Assembly (NCBI GenBank): GCA_002914845.1
Contig: JXTC01000047.1
Span: 1,147,890 to 1,211,889, forward strand
DNA: 64,000 nucleotides
Direction of reading: 5' to 3'
From: Trema orientale
Taxonomy: Eukaryota > Streptophyta > Magnoliopsida > Rosales > Cannabaceae
Below are positions 23,886 to 35,875 of this stretch, in pieces. The position numbers and the translations under genes are program-made. The notes under the pieces were generated by a model that saw nothing but the letters and a program-made list of their open reading frames with translations, was not told the origin of the DNA and did not search any database. Within the stretch, counting starts at the first letter, position 1, and every line of letters begins with the position of its first letter.

Positions 23886-24735
23886 TGAAAAGTGCTTTTG
23901 CGTCTGGTCATTGTCCTTGTTATAATTATCAATTTTAACATGATATATTGAAAGCTGGCAATTTGTCACATGACTTGAAAACTGCACGAAGTTAAGGAAT
24001 TTGAGTTTGTCTTAAAAATTCAGGTCAAAATCAGGTTGAACCCGTAAAAACTGATCAACGAGTTAACCCTTTTATGACCCATATAATATCTACGTAAAAA
24101 TTAAATATTTTTATCATGTATGTTTTAACTTTTTTTTTTAAATATTTAAGTCTTTATTGTACATATGTACTGAGATTTTATATGATTTCTATTTGTTTTT
24201 AGTAAATATTTGTGTCTTAAGATCATATATCATATACAGATTTATGTTAAATGTATTTAGAATGTATATTTTAGCTAGCTAAACGGGCTAGCTTGACTCA
24301 ACTATGACTCATTTGAATATATGAACGGGTTACAGGATAAAGTCAGTGTCCGTTTATAAACAGGTCGGATTCTGATTAAAATTTCTGATACGATTATTTA
24401 ACAGGTCGGGGATTAAGATATATTTTGATATACATATATATATATTGAAACAATACGAATATGACTCGCTAACACGAATTGTCACCCCTTATATTCCATT
24501 GAAGGTGGTCGAGTATTCATGATGAAGGACGATGTTAATAATATGAGATCGAAACAAAATAAAAAGAACTTTCTTTTCAAAAAAAAAAAAAAAACTAAAA
24601 GAACTTTGCCCAACCCAACTGTCTCTCCAAAGCCAAAGGACAAAACTATCCATGTGTTTACATCAAGCAAAAGAACTTCGCCGGAGGCCATACCAAATTT
24701 TTACTACATCATGATCATCCTTTGGTGCACTAATT
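23886..24735 (+). pseudogene. Type A peptide pseudogene (copy A3)
   Basis: The signal-peptide text (AAAGTGCTTTTG, then GTCATTGTCCTTG and ATCAATTTTAAC) is at 23886-23943. About 540 bp of repeat then intervenes, and the sequence resumes at about 24495 with GAAGGTGGTCGAGT. The ATG is lost (GTGAAAAG). The middle segment LESWLQRGG is gone and replaced by an A-rich stretch, and only a faint core (FAGG-like, 'CTTCGCCGGAGG' at 24675) remains before a stop. It shares the lost middle with copy A5, so the two come from one already decayed ancestor. Confidence 0.75.
23944..24487. mobile_element. Non-autonomous element inside pseudogene A3
   Basis: The insert is absent at the same point of copy A5 (about 33866-33880). 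Its ends carry imperfect inverted text: GGCAATTTGTCAC on the left and GTGACAATTCGTG (read on the minus strand) on the right. A related right end occurs at about 1765-1778. The family is not identified; hAT-like is possible but the target duplication is unclear. Confidence 0.5.
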
Positions 24736-24777
24736 AGCGTAGCAGCCGTGAAGAGGGAGAAATATACCAAGCAGACT

Positions 24778-25172
24778 TGTTTAGGTAGCCAACTATTGGT
24801 TCATTAGTACACAAATTCATCTCTCTTAGTTTATAGGAATTTAGTATAAACAAGTTTTAGGTTTTGTTTCTTTAGAGCTTGTTTATTTGTTATTCTTTTT
24901 GATATTAGCAATAAGATTGTTAGCAAAGTATCTTCTTTGCGGTCTTGGTTGCTTTTGTGAAAGAGAGATTTGGGTATATTTGGGATTTGGGTATGAGGGA
25001 ATTTTGTTAGACTTTTGTAATCTCCTTTGGTTATAGTGGAATTCTTCGCTGTCTCCGATGTGGATGTAAGCTATATTTTATAGCTGAACCACGATAAATC
25101 CTTGTGTCACTTGTGATTTTTCTGTTATTTATATTTTATCGTAAATCCCTATAATTTGACGTTTCTCTAACA
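24778..25172 (+). mobile_element. Copia-type LTR remnant
   Basis: Begins TGTTTAGG and ends TCTCTAACA, followed by AATTTGGTAT, which looks like the start of a Met-tRNA primer-binding site. The text near the end (GATGTAAGC, then GAACCACGATAAATC and TTGTGTCACTTGTG) is typical of copia LTR 3' parts. No internal coding remains; cluster sequence resumes at about 25207. Confidence 0.6.
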
Positions 25173-25206
25173 AATTTGGTATTTGTACTTCTACTGGCAC
25201 AACACA

Positions 25207-25716
25207 GAGTATATATAAGCACATGCAAAGTTGAATTAAAAAGTTGATGACCAGAGAAGTACGTACTGTTCATTTGATCCTTATATAAATTTGAGAAAAT
25301 ATAGTAGAAAACCTTTACGAAATTTTAACAAAAGACCCTGTATTCTCTATGATTGTTCTGCACGCGCAGGTGCATGCCAATCAGTTTGTTGAGATGTTGT
25401 GTAGAATTTCGATGTTTTCCCCTTCTTCATCTGCTAATAATTAAAAAAAAAAAAAAAAAGAAGTAGTCCGATTACATTGATAGTTTGGTAATTAGATTAT
25501 TCGATTAATGGCACCAAAATGAAAATGGAAAAAGCAAAAAGGAAAAAAAAGAAGAGACAGAGACTTTTTTAGAGGTACATTGAGTCTCTCGATCGAGTTC
25601 ATGCATGCAAAATAAGATATATTAAAACTTTAATTTAGGATATTTTCCACACCGTCCGTGTTAATTAATTCTTCTTGTATGACCTGTTGAATGTCAAAAC
25701 TTTGATCAAATTTATT
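25207..25716. other. Distal 5' flank of A4, non-coding
   Basis: Nearly the same as the A6 upstream region (about 35040-35610), including GATTGTTCTGCACGC and the GTTAATTAATTCTTCTTG block. No gene is supported. Confidence 0.55.
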
Positions 25717-25822
25717 AGTCAATAGTCAAAATAAACTTTGGTCTTGCAGAAATAATATAGAAAAAAACGACAAGTATTAGCTCAAGTAATACGACATAAG
25801 TCTCAGGTACACATTATAAAAA
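25717..25822 (+). promoter_or_regulatory. Type A promoter: paired AGTCAA sites and TATA box (copy A4)
   Basis: AGTCAATAGTCAAAA at 25717-25731 and TATAAAAA at 25815-25822, 168 bp before the chosen ATG. Confidence 0.6.
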
Positions 25823-25982
25823 CCCCTTAGCCCCTTCATGAATTCTTCAACAAAAGTTAATATTGTATCAACAATTCACTACAAAAAAAACCTTATTGAG
25901 TTCTTGTCCTCCTTCTCCATTAAATCAATATATTATTCAATACCAAATCTTTGCAAGCTTTTTTAATTTGTGCAACAAAATT

Positions 25983-26276
25983 ATGTGGCATATAAGTAAA
26001 GTGCTTTTGCTTCTGGCCACTGTCCTTGTCGTTATGAGTTTTAACCTCCATTCGGTTGAAGGTGGTCGAGTGCTGATGACGAAGGAAAACCATAATAATC
26101 TGTTTTTGGAATCATGGCTGCAGAGAGGGGGAAACCCAATCCCGGTGCCCAACCCAAGAATCCCCCCAAAGCATGGAGACCGAACTATCGACCCCGGGTC
26201 GACCAACCAAAGGAACTTCGCCGGAGGCCGTACCAAATTTTTACCTTATCATCATGATCATCCTCTCATGCACTAA
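25983..26276 (+). CDS. Type A small secreted peptide precursor (copy A4, 97 aa)
   Basis: A longer frame opens at 25863, but that ATG lies in the leader, close to the TATA box, and its extra 40 residues are not conserved. The ATG at 25983 aligns with the starts of A2 and A6. Residues 1-25 are a signal peptide, VEGGRVLM is at 25-32, LFLESWLQRGG at 40-50, then a proline-rich middle, DRTIDP, and the core TNQRNFAGG at 74-82, followed by RTKFLP and a His-rich tail (YHHDHP) shared with A6. A4 and A6 are close duplicates, including their promoters. Secretion is well supported; receptor and role are unknown. Confidence 0.82.
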   Translation: MWHISKVLLLLATVLVVMSFNLHSVEGGRVLMTKENHNNLFLESWLQRGGNPIPVPNPRIPPKHGDRTIDPGSTNQRNFAGGRTKFLPYHHDHPLMH

Positions 26277-26967
26277 CTGAGCCTCATGAGTTAAAAGTTG
26301 AAGATCATGATGAATAACGGGGGCACACCCATTTGCTTCTTTTTTATTTTCTTTTTCTTTTTTCTTTTTTGGTTTCAAATAAAAGAATATTGTGCTCGTT
26401 GTACAAGATGTGTCCACTTTGTTATAGGATTTTACAAGTATATATGCATAGATATACGACAACTTTAATTTTTTTTTTTTTGAAGGACATATCCGACAAC
26501 TAATTAATAAAAAACAAAATAAAAGATATTCTTTTCTCTCGTCTTTACTTTTTAAGCTTTTCATTATTTTCAGGTGACGAAGATTGTGATCAATTTAAAA
26601 TGATACATGCATTTGTTATATTTTTCTTCCCCGATTATTTTGCGCTTTAATTTTTTGCATTATTGATTTCAATTTATATATACTAGCACAAAGACATTTG
26701 CTGTTTCAGGGCGGGTTGGACTTGTTAACGACATGCATTTGTCTCGCATATATAGTTGTTATATGAAGCTTGGAGTTGGAATGTGTGCATGATTTAAAGT
26801 CTAACCAATATTCAATTTTATTACATGCAGTATTATTTAGAAATTAGAATCACATGAGGGGGCCCTTTTATTGATCGATTAGCCGTACAGTTTATTTCGA
26901 GTATCATTTCGTTCTGTTCAAGATTTCCTAAAAGTAAGATAGATACCGCTACTTTATATTGAGTATC
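26277..26967. other. 3' region of A4 with poly(A) signal
   Basis: AATAAA at 26378-26383 is followed by the conserved TTGTGCTCGTTGTACAAG block. The remainder matches the A2 and A6 3' flanks until a sharp break at about 26968. Confidence 0.6.
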
Positions 26968-28123
26968 ATTTTGGAAAACGCTCACGGCGTAAATGGACCA
27001 TTACTAATTAAGTCACCTTGACTGTAGGCCTGTCGACGGTGGTGTTTGTCAGCAGCCAGTTTATACTTGGTTTTCCATAACTCACGCTAAAAAACGCTAA
27101 TAAATTTCACATTTCTGTCAGAAGTTGTTAATCGAGGCACGCCACGGAACTTAAAAACCTCGGCAAAAGAACAAGTGAGTCACATTTTTGGCATCGAAGG
27201 TCTTTTTACAAGCAACAAAATGGGCCATCGTCTAAAAGAATCGATCAACCACGTACAACCATGATGGAGCTGGCATGGCGGGGTGTCTTATGCAAACCGA
27301 AGGCGAAATCCATACTAAGATCGTCCCAAATGGATTGGGGAATGGGCAGAGGAGTTATAACCCCGTATTTTGGGCATGTCCCTTGGAGGCTTGGCAAACA
27401 GCACATCGCTGTACATAACGAGTGGCCTCCTTGGTCAAATGCAGCCAATAAAAACATTCGGACAGGAAATAAACAGTTTTGTCACAGCCGGGACGGCCTG
27501 CTAGGCCACCAGCATGTAATTCCTGAATGAGATGTGCTCGTAGTGAAGTTTTAGGAATACATAATTGCGCTCCTTTGAATAGGTACCCGTGGAAGATGTG
27601 GAAGTCTTTCACAGAACCGTTATTAGTGCAAGCACTCATCAGCAAAATAATCTTTGAGGCTATCAAAGCTAGTGATCTCACTCTTCAATATAACGAGTAG
27701 ATAATGTTATCTACACTGCTACAAAAAAGAGAATAGATAACACGATCATAAGCTACTAAGAGCATTAGCCACTGTATTGAGACGTCCATCCTTGTGTTTG
27801 AACCCATAGAAGAATTTTTGAAGAAATAATACCTACCTAGCATGCATTAATATGCTCATGTTCTTTTGAGAGTTAAGATTGGCCAGTACTTGATGGTCAC
27901 GGTGTAGAACAAATTCACTTTGAATCAAGTAGTATTCCCATTGTTTAAAGGCATGGACAATAGCCTATAACTCCTATTCGTGTGTACTCCATTTCTGGTG
28001 AGCGCCACAGTTTTTCACTGAAAAATTCAACAGGTCCTCCCTCTTGCATTAATTAAGACAGCACCAATTCCAATCATAGAAGTATCAGTCTCAACCTTGA
28101 GGACCTTCGTAAAGCTAGGGAAT
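26968..28123 (-). mobile_element. Ty3/gypsy pol fragment
   Basis: The minus strand shows an H2C2 integrase zinc-finger region and the start of the integrase core (CAVCQASKG, then IWDDLSMDFAFGL) at about 27245-27680, with degraded RNase H text to its right. No LTRs were found. The fragment bridges the A4 3' flank and spacer S2, in the place where a type B gene would be expected, so a B copy was probably lost here. It is old and broken. Confidence 0.8.
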
Positions 28124-28251
28124 ATATATACCTTAGCCACAAGAAGTAGTCATAATTAAAATTAAAACCATCTTAACTATCCACTCAAAAAAATAAATAA
28201 ATAAATACAAACCTACATCCCAATATAAGTATAATTAATTAGTATATGCTA
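28124..28251. repeat. Conserved cluster spacer, copy S2, left piece
   Basis: Matches the start of S1 (TACCTTAGCCACAA) and is interrupted by the copia element. It continues at 32932. Confidence 0.6.
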
Positions 28252-28395
28252 TGTTGAATTATTTTGTATCAATTAGAATTAATTACAAAATATTACAGTT
28301 GTATATTTGTAATTAATTAATTAGGAGATATTTTTTAGTCCTATAAATTGTATCTTTTTCAGAATCAATATTAAGAGAAAAACACCATTCTTTCA
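28252..28395 (+). repeat. Left LTR of the young copia element
   Basis: TGTTGAATT to TTCTTTCA, 144 bp, unusually short for a plant LTR. Confidence 0.92.
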
Positions 28396-28589
28396 TGGTA
28401 TCAGAGCAAGTTTGAATTATGTTCTTGTCCAAAAAAAAAAAAAAAAAAAATCAAAACCCAGAATACCACCGCAGCTCAACATCTCAACCAAACCCAGAAC
28501 ACCCAGAATACCTGAACCAACCTCAACCATCTCTGCCCAATCGCAGCTCGACCATACCACCGCGGCACCATCACTGAAACAAATTATGA

Positions 28590-31500
28590 TGTGTGGTCCC
28601 AATTGATGGAGATACATATTGCTGAACGAGAAAAACTTTCATACATCATAGGAAAAACAGCTCCACATTCTGTATCGGACAAGGGATATGAGAAATGGTA
28701 TGCTGAAAATCAAAAAGTGAAGCGTTGGCTTCTGATGTCAATGACTCCTGACATTATGAAGCGATATCTCCGTATTCCCACTGCCCGTGAAATTTTGAAT
28801 GCTTTATCTAAAGCCTTCTATGATAGAACTGATGAGATGTAAGTCTACTCCCTGCATCAGAAAGCCTTCTTAGCTAAACAAGGGGCCAAATCGCTTTCTG
28901 TTTATTATGGAGAGTTAACCGAAATATTTCAAGAACTCGACCATCGTGATCATAGAATGGTCATGAAGGATCCTGATGATGTGGTAGTATACCAACAGAT
29001 GATTGAACGCACTCGAGTCCACATATTTCTTGCTGGATTGGATACAAGTTTTGATCAACTTCAGCAAGAAATTTTACGTCGCGAGCCACTCCTAAGTCTG
29101 GAAGAATGTTATTCCTTAGTCCGTCGTGAGAACTTACGATCCACTACTTTCCATGAGGAAACTACCAAACCTGAAGCTTCCGCACTACTCTCTCGACAAC
29201 GACCCAGTCAAACATCGCAGGATCACCCTAAACCCACCAACTCGAAGAATTCTACCTTCGAAAAGGGCTCCTTGAAATGCACTCACTGCAATCAAAATGG
29301 TTATACCAAAAATCGGTGTTTTAAATTGATTGGATATCCAGACTGGTGGGACCCAACACGATATCGGAATGTTAAAAGACCATCTTCGACAGCACTCACT
29401 CAAACAAAAGCAGTCGATGTTCCATCTACTTCATCAGCACTGGTAACTACTACTAAAAAAGGTAAAGCTTAGAATATTTCTGCACCTGCCTTGAATATTG
29501 TATGGATAATTGATTCTGGTGCTACTGATCATATGACATTTGATGTGAGATATGTCTCTACCCTGAAACGTTTATCCCGGAACTGTGTTTCTACCGCTAA
29601 TGGTAATACTAACACAGTTCTTGGTGAAGGGTCCTCTAATCTTACTAAAACTTTACACCTTGATTATGTATTAGTGGTTCCTTCCTTAAACTATAATCTT
29701 TTTTCAGTTTCTCAAATTACTAATACCTTGTCCTATATGGTTATTTTTGGTCCTAATTCTTGTGTATTTAAGGATATTCAGACTCAACAAATGATTGGTT
29801 ATGTTATTAAGAAAGGGATGCTGTACTACTTGGATCTGGAGTCAACCATGTCCAACAAACTTCAACAAGCTCTAGCCGTAAATAGTATCACTTCCTCCAA
29901 GAAGATAACTGAGATTTGGCTTTGGCATCGACGTTTGGGCCATGCCTCATTTGGTTATTTAAAACGGTTGTTTCCGACTTTGTTTACTTATTTGGATATG
30001 TCTAGTTTCAAATGTGATGTTTGTACACTTGTAAAAAGCCATCGTGCTTCATTTCCTTTAAGTTTAAATAAAAGTCCAACTCTGCTTTTGGTTATTCACT
30101 CTGATGTTTGGGGTCATTCTAAAGTGCCTACATTGGGAGGCACCTTTTTTGTTTGTTACCTTTATCGATAATTGTACTTGGATGACTTGGTTATGTTTGA
30201 TGAAATCTAAATCAGAAGTTACAGTGTTATTTCAGAAGTTTATAATACTGTACATACATAATACAATGCTCGGATAAAAGTACTTCGAAGTGATAACGGG
30301 GGAGAATATCGTAGTACTGAACTCCAATATTTTTTAGACTCTTATGTCTCTATTCATCAAACCAGTTGTCCAGATACACCACAGCAGAACAGTGTTGCTG
30401 AACGGAAAAACAGATACTTATTAGAGGTTGTTCGCGCTTCGCTCATTGAAGCACACATGCCCTCCTGCTACTAGGGCTAAGCTCTTCTTTCTGCTGCCTA
30501 TCTCATAAATTGGGTTCCATCAAGGATGCTCAACTTTCAAATACAATTTCAAGCACTTACAGATGCTGTTGTAGCATCCACAGTCCCCAATCTAACTCCC
30601 CATGTCTTTGGTTGTATTGCCTATGTTCATCTACTCAAAGATCAACAGAGTAAGTTAATGCCTTGAGCCTTGAAATGTGTTTTTGTTGGATATGCTCTAC
30701 ACAAAAAAGGGTATCGCTATTATCACTCTCCTACTCGATGCATGTTCATCACTATGGATGTTGTCTTCCATGAAGATACGATGTATTACTCTACTTCTGA
30801 ATTTCAGGGGGAGTATCTTGATGAAATTCAAACTTTTGAATACAATCTTATGACAGATACGGAGGAAATAAAAGTTGATGTGACAGAAATATCTGATGAA
30901 TATACAGGTGACTTAGATACGAGTGGTCAAAACTTGGAAATAAGTGGTAATCCAGAAAATCAGGAAACTTCAGAAACTTCAGAAGTCGAGCTGCAGCCTC
31001 TCCTTAGTAATATACCAAACCAATCGTTAGCTGAGGATACTCCGCATACAGTACCTGAGTCATCTAGGAGATAGTTACCACAATATAACACAAGAGGTAT
31101 TCCAAAACCAACTTATGAACCTAAGTTGGCTAGTAAAGTAAGATATCCTATGAGCCATTATGTGTCAACACATCAATTATTAAAAACAAATCAGTCATTT
31201 GTAAATCAATTATCTATTGTATCTATTCCTAACAGTATGCAGGAAGCTTCAACTGACCCAAGGTTGAAAGTTGCAATTAATGAAGAGATGGCCTCCTTAC
31301 AAAAGAACCAGACATGGGAGCTCGTAGATCTTCCTACAGGAAAGAAATCAGTTGGGTGTATTTTTTCTATAAAGTACAAAGCTGATGGTACAATTAAACG
31401 CTTCAAAGCAAGATTGGTGGCAAAAGGATATATCCAGATTCATGGAATTGACTACACTGAAACTTTTGCGCCTGTAGCAAAAATCAACACAGTTCGAGTC

Positions 31501-32742
31501 TTATTATCCTTAGCTACAAATTTTGAATGGCTACTACAGCAGTTTGATGTGAAGAACGCTTTTTTGCATGAGGAACTATCTGAAGAAGTCTACATGGATC
31601 TTCCGCCAGGGTGCATGGTGACAGGAAAACAAAGGCAGAAGGTGTGTAAATTGAAGAAATCATTGTATAGTTTAAAGCAATCTCCCAGGGTCTGGTTTGG
31701 AAGATTCACAAAATCTATGGTAGCGTTTGGTTATCATCAGAGCAATTCAGATCACACATTATTCTTGAAAAAGAAAAATGGTAATATTACCACACTTATT
31801 ATTTCTGTTGATGATATGGTGATAACAGGAAATGATCCAGTTGAAAGAAAAGCCCTATAAGAATATTTGTCCAAAGAATTTGAAATGAAAGATCTAGGCT
31901 CCTTAAAGTACTTTCTGAGAATTGAAGTATCTCGATCTCGGAAAAGTATTTTCTTGTCTCAAAGGAAGTATGCTTTGGATCTTTTGGAAGAAACTAGGAT
32001 GTCAGCATGTCAACCAGTAAATACACTAATTGACGAAGGATTAAAATTACGTGTCGAAGCTGATCAAGTTCTAGCTGACAAAGGAAGATACCAAAGACTT
32101 GTTGGCAGATTGATGTACTTAGCATACACAAGACCAGATCTTGCATATGCTTTGAGCATCGTCAGCAAATTTATGTATAATCCAGGAGAGCAGCATATGA
32201 ATGCAGTCATACGAATTTTGAGATACTTGAAATCAGCTCTAGGAAAAAGAATTCTTTTCTCTAGGAAAACAAAGGAACAAATCATCAAGGTATACACTGA
32301 TGCAAACTGGGCTGGAGATAAAACTGACATGCGATCTACTTCAGGATATTTTACCTTTGTAGGTGGCAATCTCGTTACTTAGAGGAGCAAGAAACAAAGT
32401 ATCGTTGCTTGCTCAATTAGGGAAGCAGAACTTAGGGGAATGGATCTTGGAGTTTGTGAAGGATTGTGGCTAAATCTTCTCCTTCAGGATTTAGGTTATT
32501 TATCAAATAAACCAATCCAGTTATACTGTGATAACAAGTCTGCTCGTGATATGGCCCATAATCCAGTTCATCATGATCAAACAAAGCATGTCGAGATTGA
32601 TCGGTTTTTTATCAAAGAGAAATTAGAGAAAAGAAGTCTAGAATTATCGAAAATTCGATCAGAAGAACAATTGACAGATATTCTCACCAAAACAGTCTCA
32701 AATCGCACACTTTCAAAATTTATGGACAAGTTAGGCATATAA
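28590..32742 (+). pseudogene. gag-pol remains of the young copia element
   Basis: Recognisable motifs are the gag CCHC-like knuckle CTHCNQNGYTKNRC with GYPDWW, the protease active site DSGATDH, the integrase GAG-pre text LWHRRLGHASFGYLKR, the reverse transcriptase texts FAPVAKINTVRVLLSLA and SVDDMVITG, and the RNase H text YTDANWAGDKTD. Reading is interrupted a handful of times. Confidence 0.93.
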
Positions 32743-32770
32743 GATATCTACGCACCAACTCGAGGGGGAG

Positions 32771-32931
32771 TGTTGAATTATTTTGTATCAATTAGAATTA
32801 ATTACAAAATATTACAATTGTATATTTGTAATTAATTAGGAGATTTTTGTAATTAATTAGGAGATATTTTTTAGTCCTATAAATTGTATCTTTTTCAGAA
32901 TCGATATTAAGAGAAAAACACCATTCTTTCA
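32771..32931 (+). repeat. Right LTR of the young copia element
   Basis: Same ends as the left LTR, with a short internal tandem piece (TTTTGTAATTAATTAGGAGA) that accounts for the extra length. Confidence 0.92.
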
Positions 32932-33810
32932 TGCTATATGCTCCCTCGTACTGTCATACGTAGGCCATTAATCACAAATTTAATAAAATCATAATCTCTT
33001 GATTTCATTTTTAATTTTTCATAAAATTTTAAGCTAATAAAATATTGGTATATGTACTATTCGTGATAACCCACGCAAAAATATTAGTAAATTAAGATCA
33101 ATACTAACTCTATATTTCTTCTTGCATAGTTAATAATTTCAACAGTAGACCCGAGTCCTCACACCGCAATTAGGGAATTTTTGGTGCTTACGTGATTATC
33201 TAAGCAAGTTTCAAATTCAACGTCGGCAGGATATGAAACTCGGTGATCTTCAGCAGTGCCGTTTGGACTGACTAATTACCATTCTATGTAAGATTATCTT
33301 TACGAGGTCAGTTCGTTTATACCTTAATTCCTCTTCATATTGGATATTTTTGAACTTCGTCACTTAGCTGCAATTTCCTACGTAGTTGCTTTGAACCTCG
33401 TCACTTGGCTTGGCTGCAATTTCCTATGTCGTTCGTTAATGAACGTGCCAAGCTTTCGCACGACATTCTTCATAGTTTCTGACTTTGAAAGAGAGTATAT
33501 TGTATTTGTATGCGGACTCAAAAATGAGAGTCTCGGACAGCCAATTAACGGGAACAAACGGTTTATTAAAAAAAAAAAAAAAAAGAAGGTGATTTCCATT
33601 ATGATTCCTTCTTTGAATTTTGTCAATATTTTGCTTATTCAATTTCTTTCCCTAGTTTTAAAAAGGGAAAGAAAATTAAACATATGGATAATATGAATGT
33701 AAAATTGACATCATGAACTGTTTTAATCATAAGAATATATCCAAAAATAAATAAATAGAATCAAATTGATGCACAATAGTAATTTAGACGGCAACTAGGT
33801 AAGGTGCATG
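32932..33810. repeat. Conserved cluster spacer, copy S2, main part
   Basis: Colinear with S1 (20400-21138 then 23771-23880) but without the solo LTR found there. It leads directly into pseudogene A5. Confidence 0.65.
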
Positions 33811-34080
33811 TAAAGTGCTTTTGCTTTTGGCCAATGTCCTTCTTATAATTATCAATTTTAATATGATCAATTGATTCAATTCCATTGAAGGTGGTCGAGT
33901 GCTCATGATGAAGGAAGATGTTAATAATCTGAGAAACAAAACTAAAAGAACTTTTTTATTATCCCTTCAAAGCCAAAAAAAAACAAAAAACAAAACTATT
34001 CCTGCGTTGACGATCAACCAACTTCGCCGGGGACATACCAAATTTTCACCTCATCATGATAATCCTAGTGCAGATTTTCT
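33811..34080 (+). pseudogene. Type A peptide pseudogene (copy A5)
   Basis: Signal-peptide text at about 33811-33865, GAAGGTGGTCGAGT at about 33885, then ATGATGAAGGAAGATG. The middle is replaced by an A-rich stretch as in A3, and a trace of the C-terminal core (CTTCGCCGGGG at about 34022) precedes CATACCAAATTTTCACC. No start codon is in frame with the signal peptide (GTGCATGTAAAG), so the normal precursor cannot be made. Confidence 0.72.
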
Positions 34081-35612
34081 TTATTCTCTTTTTCTTTTTT
34101 TCATATTTTTTTATGCGCTGAAGTTTGTAAGAATAATGATATACATTTAAAAGGACATAAACGCCTATGTTTTCGGTTTATATCTCAGACAAAGACATTT
34201 CCTATCTAATTAATTCTAAGGGCTTTGGAGTTGTTAACGACATGTATTTGTCTCGCACATTATTAGATTATTAAAAAACTTGGAGTTTTTAGTTTCTTTT
34301 GAATATAATTTTGTTTTCTTCAAGATTTGCGAAAAGCAAAATAGATATATGTTTCTATACTTTAATTGTATATCATGCTTCCTATGTTTTGCAGTGTATA
34401 TATGTGTATACATAGGAAATACTTATAAAGTATGCTGAACCATATATATACACCAACAGTACTTCCGTAAGGTAATAAATATACTTAATGTATTTGACTA
34501 GTTGTATGTGAATATAACAGCGCATTAATTAAGATGGATGAAATATATCTTAAAACAAAAATGGACGAAAATGAACGGGGATTCAATTTTTTTTCTCTTT
34601 ATTAATATTTATATAGATCTAGATCAGTAAGACGATTCTATCTTGATGGATACTGTTCATCTCCTAATTAATCATCTAAACTTTCAGAATGTGAGCCTCT
34701 AAATAGATAAACTAAACTATACCCTACTGATCGGTCATAGCGTAAATAATATTCAAGCTTCTAACTGATTATCAGCTTAATTTATAACTCTCAATGCTCT
34801 TTGTTTTTACTTTCCACTTGAAAACTAACTTCTGAAAGTTAGATATAAGTAGAATCAAAATGCTGTATAATATGGGATTTGCAATTATTCCAATATTTTA
34901 TTTTTTAAGTTTCACACCGATGAATAATAATTAATCAAAATATACACGAATTTTATAGAGAATAACATCTAATGAATACAAACCGTCATGTACTACAAAA
35001 CAAAAAATAAATAAACCAACAATGGGGTATTTCTTTTACGAAATTTTAACGAAAGACCTGTATTCTCATAAACATCAGAGAACCCTTTGTAATAAGTTTT
35101 TTTCATTATAAAACCCATGTAATTTGACTGGCTACTTGTTAAATAACCCCTTTAATTTGCACTATTAATTAAATTGCAGAAATTAGACATAATTTACTAG
35201 CTAAGATACAATCTATTATATATCAATAGCCTATCTATGATTGTTCTGCACGCAGGTGCATGCCAATCAGTTTGTTGAGATATTATGTAGAATTTTGATG
35301 TTTTATCCCTTCTTCATCTGTTTATTAAAAAACGAAAAAAAAAAAAAAAAAGTAGTAGTTACTATGCCGATTAGAATGATAGTTTGGTAATTAGATTATC
35401 CAATTAATGGCACCAAAATGAAAATGGAAAGAGCAAAAAGGAAAAAAAGAAGAGACAGAGACTATTTTAGAGGTACATTGAGTCTCTCGATCGAGTTCAT
35501 GCATGCAAATTAAGATATTAAAACTTTAATTTAGGATATTTTCCACACCGTCCGTGTTAATTAATTCTTCTTGTATGACCTGTTGAATGCCTAAACTTTG
35601 ATCAAATTTACT
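34081..35612. other. A5 3' flank joined to A6 5' flank; type B copy lost
   Basis: Positions 34100-35030 match the A-to-B interval of other units up to AACCAACAATGGGG, the point where a type B gene normally begins, then jump to the upstream region of A6. A type B copy has been deleted. No gene is supported. Confidence 0.55.
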
Positions 35613-35718
35613 AGTCAATAGTCAAAACAAACTTTGATCTTGCAGAAATAATATAGAAAAAAACGAAAAGTATTAGCCCAAGTAATACGACAAAAGTCTC
35701 AGGTACACATTATAAAAA
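35613..35718 (+). promoter_or_regulatory. Type A promoter: paired AGTCAA sites and TATA box (copy A6)
   Basis: AGTCAATAGTCAAAA at 35613-35627 and TATAAAAA at 35711-35718, 165 bp before the ATG. Confidence 0.6.
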
Positions 35719-35875
35719 CCCCTTAGCCCCTTCATGAATTCTTCAACAAAAGTTAATATTGTATCAACAATTCACTACAAAAAAAACCTTCTTGAGTTCT
35801 TGTCCTCCTTCTCCATTAAATATATATTATTCAATACCAAATCTTTGCAAGCTTTTTTAATTTATGCAACAAATT

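Larger units (their letters stand above)
28252..32931 (+). mobile_element. Ty1/copia element with very short LTRs, young but broken
   Basis: Total 4680 bp with target duplication TGCTA (28247-28251 and 32932-32936). The LTRs are 28252-28395 (144 bp) and 32771-32931 (161 bp). They differ by about two base changes by eye plus a short duplicated piece in the right one, so insertion is recent, perhaps under a million years ago. The initiator-Met primer site TGGTATCAGAGC follows the left LTR, and the purine tract CGAGGGGGAG precedes the right. In order it has gag (about 28600-29470), protease, integrase, reverse transcriptase and RNase H (to about 32740), the copia order. It carries about half a dozen breaks. 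The empty site is visible in spacer S1 near 20394-20410. Confidence 0.97.

Noticed and set aside
25863-25982. N-terminal extension of A4
   Set aside because: The extra 40 residues come from the leader, start only 48 bp from the TATA box, and are not conserved in A2 or A6.
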